This document shows, in pieces, positions 62,101-64,000 of a DNA stretch of 64,000 nt. The stretch spans positions 56,601-120,600 of the forward strand of contig JTDE01001008.1 in the NCBI GenBank assembly GCA_014338405.1, read 5' to 3'. The DNA is from Paragonimus skrjabini miyazakii. Lineage: Eukaryota; Platyhelminthes; Trematoda; Plagiorchiida; Troglotrematidae. The translations under genes and the position numbers were made by a program. Every line of letters starts with the position of its first letter. Within the stretch, counting starts at the first letter, position 1. Under the pieces are notes generated by a model that did no database searches, had not been told where the DNA came from, and worked only from the letters and a program-made list of their open reading frames with translations.

Positions 62101-63990
62101 CGTTTAGAACGAAATAATTGGACATTCAGGTTGTTTGCAAGGTTCAATTGAGATCAGCTGAACGGCCCTGTCAGGAAAACGGGATTGGTAGTTGATAAGT
62201 GGACCATCTTTTACAAGTATGGTCTCGCTTACAGTAAATCGATGGGCGGCACAACCACGAATCAGGGAAAATAGGTTTCTGGTATTCTCAAATAAAAAAG
62301 CTTGCTCCATCTTTTTCCGTCATTCGATCAACTGATACCCAAGGTCACTGCTCATGCGTTGAGTCAGCCGGTGTTCGAGTTCCTGGTGGCTGTCGTTCTA
62401 TTCAGAGCCAAATGGAATTGAGCAATGCTTGCTCACAAAGTTTGCCGACGTGGCGGAAATCCAATTATGTCGCAGCTTCACAGCCCCTCGGAACATACCT
62501 CTTCACATCTGCTGAGATTCGTTCACAGTGTTTGCTAGGTAGACTCACACATTCGATCTGGACGATTTGTTAGTCAGTGCCAATAGCTATGTATTCCTCA
62601 GGCCTTCTCCACTCGAATCACACCTAAATGTCCAGGTAGAGGATAGGACGGGATAGTCGTAAACAACAGAACGGTACGACGCCATATAGTCGATTTAAAA
62701 TGCACGCCGATCAACAGGGTGACGTCATCTGTAATTGACTGCTGTGAGATTAATGTGCCCATACTAGAGATACATAGGTCGTCTTCATGTGATATTATGT
62801 CCCCTGTGTTGAAAGAAGGTACTCTATACATAGAAAATGTAAGGTACGCATATCTTCAACAGTCTTTAGCCGTTGCTAGTACGCTCTGCTTGTAAACCAA
62901 ACACATCACTCAACCGCTTCTCCTCTGAAGTAAGACGACTGGGTTGAGCATTCAAACCGTTCATCGATACCACGGTGACTGGGCGTTTGGTCTGTTTTTA
63001 CATCGCACGAAGCTCCATATTCGACAGAGTACTCGTCGGGGCAACACGGCGAATCACTAGCCAGACAGCGTGGATATTACAAGCACCAACCAACCAGCTG
63101 GCCTGGCACCTCGTATCCGAATAAACGGGTCGGATAGTTCGACGCCTCCAAGCCCGTCTCCCCAGACTACAGATTGGACAGCAGCTATCTACGTGGGGGC
63201 TAACTGCGAAATAAGCGGGCGTGAAAAGTAAGCAGTAGTACTACCACAGCATGGATGATTCACGGTTTGCAGCCGGGTCTCCAATTAAATACCACATAAA
63301 CTCTTTGACGGTACTACGTCACGGCGTCACTTCGCCACAAAACGGTTTTCAATGTCCCCAACGGAAGCAAATGGGCTATCGCATAGCATGCCGCCCATCT
63401 GGTGTACGGATATCTTCAGTCTTCGCCAACCGTGGACAAATCCCGTGGAAAGTGCACGACCCACCTTGGTAATTACCGACTCCAACGGGTACGTAAGGCG
63501 TGCCGGGTACCTTGAATGGCTGAAAACAATTCAAGGGCTATGAACCAGTCTGGTCCTCAGCTCCCGGCAACAGGAGGGAAGCGTCGCAAAAGCCCTGCCA
63601 GCCTTGGATTTCCTGGTTGGGCAGATCTACTACACAAGATCCGACTTCCTTGGCAAATGTCCGAATCGCTGCGATGCTTCCATCGCAACCTCAAGCAGGG
63701 TGCACTGGGCGTCCTGGATGGATGTACACCATCCGATATGCACATGAACCAAACCACTTCTGGTCTTCGGCTTCCAATGGACTGCGAACTCCGCGTTTCG
63801 CCCCGCTACCCTGTGGGCTAGGTTTTATTTGAATCAGAAGTTTTAACTGGGTGCCTTTAAAGCAACCCCTTTCTTTGAGGTTGGCAGCCGGGAAGTATAC
63901 CGCCTTGTAAGTATGAACTTCTGAACTCAAATTAATTGTGAATTTTGTCTCAAGGTCTTACCATAGCTTCTTGGTCGTGGTGTTGGCCAT
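32065..63990 (-). CDS. ATP9: P4-type ATPase, ATP9/Neo1 class (putative phospholipid flippase), 14 exons
   Basis: Class 2 P4-ATPases act in the trans-Golgi/endosomal system, move phospholipid to the cytosolic leaflet, and work without a CDC50 subunit (family knowledge). Joining 14 exons gives 1,046 residues, matching the size of animal ATP9A/B. Motifs in order are DGET (181-184), DKTGT with phosphorylated Asp388, YQASSPDE (495-502), FPFSSESKRM (542-551), KGAD (568-571), TGDK (677-680) and GDGGND (784-789). Two transmembrane segments lie near 65-105, two near 300-345, and six after about 840. The protein ends PSIYSKLK, like other ATP9 proteins. The TM4 motif is PLAL instead of PISL. All introns are GT-AG with matching phases. 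Exon 1 is the least certain. ATP9A versus ATP9B cannot be separated; invertebrates usually have one ATP9. Confidence 0.93.
33614..34133 (+). repeat. GC-rich LTR-like element (possible solo LTR)
   Basis: Begins TGTCAGGCCGG and could end TTTTCGCTACA, a TG...CA boundary. It contains AATAAA (34,098-34,103) near the 3' side, as in an R region. Internally two diverged copies of a unit of about 170 bp are visible (ATCGCTCG..GGATCGGACCAACGGGCGA against ATCACTCAACGGAATCGGACC-like). No target duplication was found, so the LTR call is tentative. Confidence 0.35.
34440..34985 (-). pseudogene. LINE C-terminal tail fragment
   Basis: The minus strand reads VTVRAVLLCGPEIWLLGVED, then FELLDCQFLRLIARIVWHQR, and after frameshifts RRWLENLGKMMANRAQWREY. 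These match the LLYGxETW ... FDHRCLRxIAR ... WLETLxxMAxNRxQWR tail typical of flatworm LINEs. Nothing of the palm is present. Inserted in sense orientation in the last ATP9 intron. Confidence 0.7.
35957..36160 (-). CDS. ATP9: ATP9 exon 13 (residues 935-1003): TM8-TM9
   Basis: GGVIMYGALLLFEDEFIHVV, then AITFTALLLTELLMVAITIR, TWHLLMVLAEIISLAIYALS, ending RDYF with a split codon. Donor GTGAGT. Confidence 0.96.
36161..37829. other. ATP9 intron 12 (1.7 kb)
   Basis: Includes a GAT triplet run near 36,537-36,551 and a 147-codon plus-strand frame (36,694-37,137) with no recognisable domain, treated as chance or LTR-like sequence. Confidence 0.6.
37830..38084 (-). CDS. ATP9: ATP9 exon 12 (residues 850-935): TM5-TM7
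   Basis: CIISVMQAVFSAVFYF, PGFLLVGYATIFTMFPVFSL, VLDKDVPDRIAL, YPELYKTLQKGR and FFIWLLISIYQG, all colinear with ATP9 transmembrane segments. Acceptor TTTCAG. Confidence 0.96.
38884..39226 (-). CDS. ATP9: ATP9 exon 11 (residues 736-850): hinge and start of TM5
   Basis: Includes CRCSPTQKTQIV, AAIGDGGNDVGMIQAADLG (Mg-binding GDGxND at 784-789), EGKEGRQASLASDFSLTQFR and VHGRNFYKNTAALALF. One base remains for Gly850. Confidence 0.96.
39355..39585 (-). CDS. ATP9: ATP9 exon 10 (residues 659-735): P domain
   Basis: 77 codons, phase 0. VRPTLEALRNAGIRVWMLTG, then DKLETAECIAKSS, and LELNAFRKRCDHALLITG. TGDK is at 677-680. A 128-bp intron follows. Confidence 0.95.
39684..39807 (-). CDS. ATP9: ATP9 exon 9 (residues 617-658)
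   Basis: Encodes YHTAKMALTERVEKMQAVV, then GLEVLCLTGVEDKLQEG, the LTGVEDxLQ element leading into the P domain. Followed by a 98-bp intron with GTATGT donor. Confidence 0.93.
39808..41463. other. ATP9 intron 8 (1.7 kb)
   Basis: No gene or mobile element recognised. Confidence 0.7.
41464..41722 (-). CDS. ATP9: ATP9 exon 8 (residues 531-617): nucleotide-binding core
   Basis: Carries FPFSSESKRMGIIVRD, ITFYVKGADTVM (ATP-binding KGA) and LAREGLRTLVVASRSL. Two bases remain at the donor GTATTT. Confidence 0.95.
41723..43850. other. ATP9 intron 7 (2.1 kb), with an (AC)n microsatellite
   Basis: Contains a short AC dinucleotide run at 42,898-42,912. No gene recognised. Confidence 0.7.
42898..42912. 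repeat. (AC)n microsatellite
   Basis: Seven to eight uninterrupted AC units in ATP9 intron 7. Confidence 0.9.
43851..43986 (-). CDS. ATP9: ATP9 exon 7 (residues 486-531): nucleotide domain
   Basis: A short exon found by motif, reading VDVTTNPVGYQASSPDE, IALVTWTATIGVTLVYRD and SLRLPNG. The acceptor TTCCAG keeps phase 0 with exon 6. The donor leaves one base completing Gly531. Confidence 0.93.
43987..47273. other. ATP9 intron 6 (3.3 kb)
   Basis: No embedded gene or mobile element recognised; only short frames. Confidence 0.7.
47274..47700 (-). CDS. ATP9: ATP9 exon 6 (residues 343-485): phosphorylation site
   Basis: Opens LRVNMDLAKIVYAF, then IPEELGRVSYLMSDKTGTLT with Asp388 as the phosphorylated residue, NEMIFKKLHLGTVAY, and CHNVTP of the nucleotide domain. 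The variable linker after it is Ser/Asp rich. Donor GTAGGT. Confidence 0.95.
48997..49388 (-). CDS. ATP9: ATP9 exon 5 (residues 213-343): actuator end, TM3-TM4
   Basis: Contains NIHSFEGTFVR, NTVLATGGAIGLVVYTG, the TM3 helix LLFALVVLLAFVMVALKGF and the start of TM4, FSYIIPLA. It leaves two bases that join exon 6. Family members have IPIS at this point; here the Ile and Ser are Leu and Ala. Confidence 0.95.
50371..50574 (-). CDS. ATP9: ATP9 exon 4 (residues 145-212): actuator domain
   Basis: 68 codons with VGDLIHLDKNQRVPADM and RTDQLDGETDWKL. DGET (181-184) is the P4 dephosphorylation loop, equivalent to TGES of other P-type ATPases. Phase 0 both ends. Confidence 0.96.
51515..51660 (-). repeat. 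tRNA-derived SINE copy with decayed hammerhead
   Basis: On the minus strand, CAGTGGCGTGGTGGTCAACA contains an A box (TGGCGTGGTGG, plus 51,627-51,637). GGTGTTTTAGTCCCGG (plus 51,581-51,596) is a decayed B box. It is followed by GGATGTGCACTACGGACGAG, aligning with GGATATGCATTACTGATGAG of the 31.1-kb ribozyme. The GAAAC block is lost. Lies in ATP9 intron 3. Confidence 0.65.
53440..55020 (+). mobile_element. Decayed LINE reverse transcriptase, antisense to ATP9
   Basis: Frame-shifting plus-strand reading gives RKLRKSLRKHRETYVPE, KRKKTSGPDLFPSALLK, FKNDARTPCDNHIGISLLS, ASKMFKG, a GCFDSAALQALWDCIHH motif A region, YIARIYEKLSW, RQRCPISPFLLNFVMNAIL, then MYADR. This is the order of LINE reverse-transcriptase blocks. 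The catalytic YADD is YADR (54,491-54,502) and many stops are present. The endonuclease is not recognised. Confidence 0.8.
56483..56737 (-). CDS. ATP9: ATP9 exon 3 (residues 60-144): TM1-TM2
   Basis: 85 codons, phase 0 at both ends. Starts VLFEQFSIFLNLIYLVLSC, then LYTYWGPLGFVL and REAIDDIRRW, the TM1-TM2 hairpin and start of the actuator domain. Acceptor TTGTAG, donor GTATTC. Confidence 0.95.
58081..58228 (-). CDS. ATP9: ATP9 exon 2 (residues 10-59)
   Basis: Encodes CAGRCHNCC, then VVNLGHPSK, FPSNKINNQKYSILSFFPL, the family's N-terminal signature (LGHP ... NNQKY). An in-frame TGA just upstream forces the acceptor at TTGAAG. The donor is GTACGT. The Cys-rich cluster precedes TM1 and could be lipid modified. 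Confidence 0.9.
58229..63961. other. ATP9 intron 1 (5.7 kb), containing an antisense LINE
   Basis: Bounded by GTAAGA and TTGAAG on the minus strand if exon 1 is right. It holds the LINE at 59,218-61,280. A GC-richer block at 63,000-63,840 has several overlapping frames on both strands but nothing recognisable. Confidence 0.45.
59218..61280 (+). mobile_element. Decayed LINE with endonuclease and palm remnants, antisense to ATP9
   Basis: The endonuclease part (59,218 to about 59,960) reads LVNIGLFNVST, CCVTETQVRDSSTLIHLSSP, then CLVDWISVDSCLCAVRLNTS. The palm part (60,442-60,912) reads FLSNFVMDDILEDALEEYNE, LTDVECAGEVVMFE, IAPSKCKVLLQDCG, and NFTYLGSAIS. The tail (61,090-61,275) has VLRMAAKRLPQRAL. 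YADD is replaced by CAGE (60,571-60,582). Most of the reverse transcriptase before the palm is deleted. Confidence 0.85.
63962..63990 (-). CDS. ATP9: ATP9 exon 1 (candidate start exon, residues 1-10)
   Basis: Reads MANTTTKKL plus two bases of a split Trp codon, ending at a GTAAGA donor. The leftover TG joins G at the start of exon 2 to make TGG, so phase fits. The ATG context is favourable (G at -3 and +4). The frame stays open upstream to the window edge, so the true start could lie outside. Support is phase and splice signal only. Confidence 0.45.
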
Positions 63991-64000
63991 AGCCGAAATA

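Noticed and set aside
63516..63930. Overlapping open frames on both strands in a GC-richer block near the right edge
   Set aside because: High GC lowers stop frequency; none recognised and no splice-consistent link to ATP9.
1..64000. CRISPR arrays, bacterial operons, ribosome binding sites, canonical tRNA or rRNA genes
   Set aside because: None seen; intron-split genes and LINE/SINE content indicate a eukaryotic nuclear sequence.

Overview
The window reads as nuclear DNA of a eukaryote with large introns and abundant decayed retroelements. The best guess is a parasitic flatworm (trematode). That rests on one intron-rich animal-type gene with 0.1-6 kb introns, on fragmented LINEs of the kind common in trematode genomes, and on a tRNA-derived SINE carrying a hammerhead ribozyme, the architecture known from the SM-alpha family of schistosomes. 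The organism call is inference; no species-specific marker was found.

The one confident gene is a class 2 P4-ATPase (ATP9A/ATP9B/Neo1-like putative phospholipid flippase) on the minus strand, from 63,990 down to 32,065. I rebuilt 14 coding exons by hand. All introns are GT-AG, every phase matches, and the total is 3,141 nt (1,046 residues plus stop), very close to the size of human ATP9 proteins. Exon 1, nine whole codons at the right edge, is the only weakly supported piece. Exons 2-14 carry the TGES-equivalent DGET loop, DKTGT phosphorylation site, SSPDE and KGAD nucleotide-domain motifs, TGDK and GDGGND hinge, and the transmembrane segments.

Its introns hold decayed mobile DNA: an antisense LINE in intron 1 (59.2-61.3 kb), another antisense LINE in intron 3 (53.4-55.0 kb), a SINE in intron 3 (51.5 kb), and in intron 13 a sense-strand LINE tail (34.4-35.0 kb) and an LTR-like GC-rich block (33.6-34.1 kb).

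The left half (about 2.9-32 kb) contains no gene I can identify. It begins with a broken endonuclease/reverse-transcriptase element (0.26-2.86 kb) interrupted by a 947-base assembly gap. It then carries several repeat families: R1 (7.4, 9.2, 19.1, 21.5 kb), R2 (22.5, 27.6 kb), an ORF-preserving repeat in opposite orientations (15.9 and 19.5-19.7 kb), a 370-bp foldback with hammerhead-like motifs (18.0-18.4 kb), a Tc1-like transposase scrap (24.5-24.7 kb), and a tandem pair of hammerhead SINE units (30.7 and 31.1 kb). The most notable signal is this hammerhead SINE family, with one copy (31,186-31,230) retaining the invariant catalytic core.
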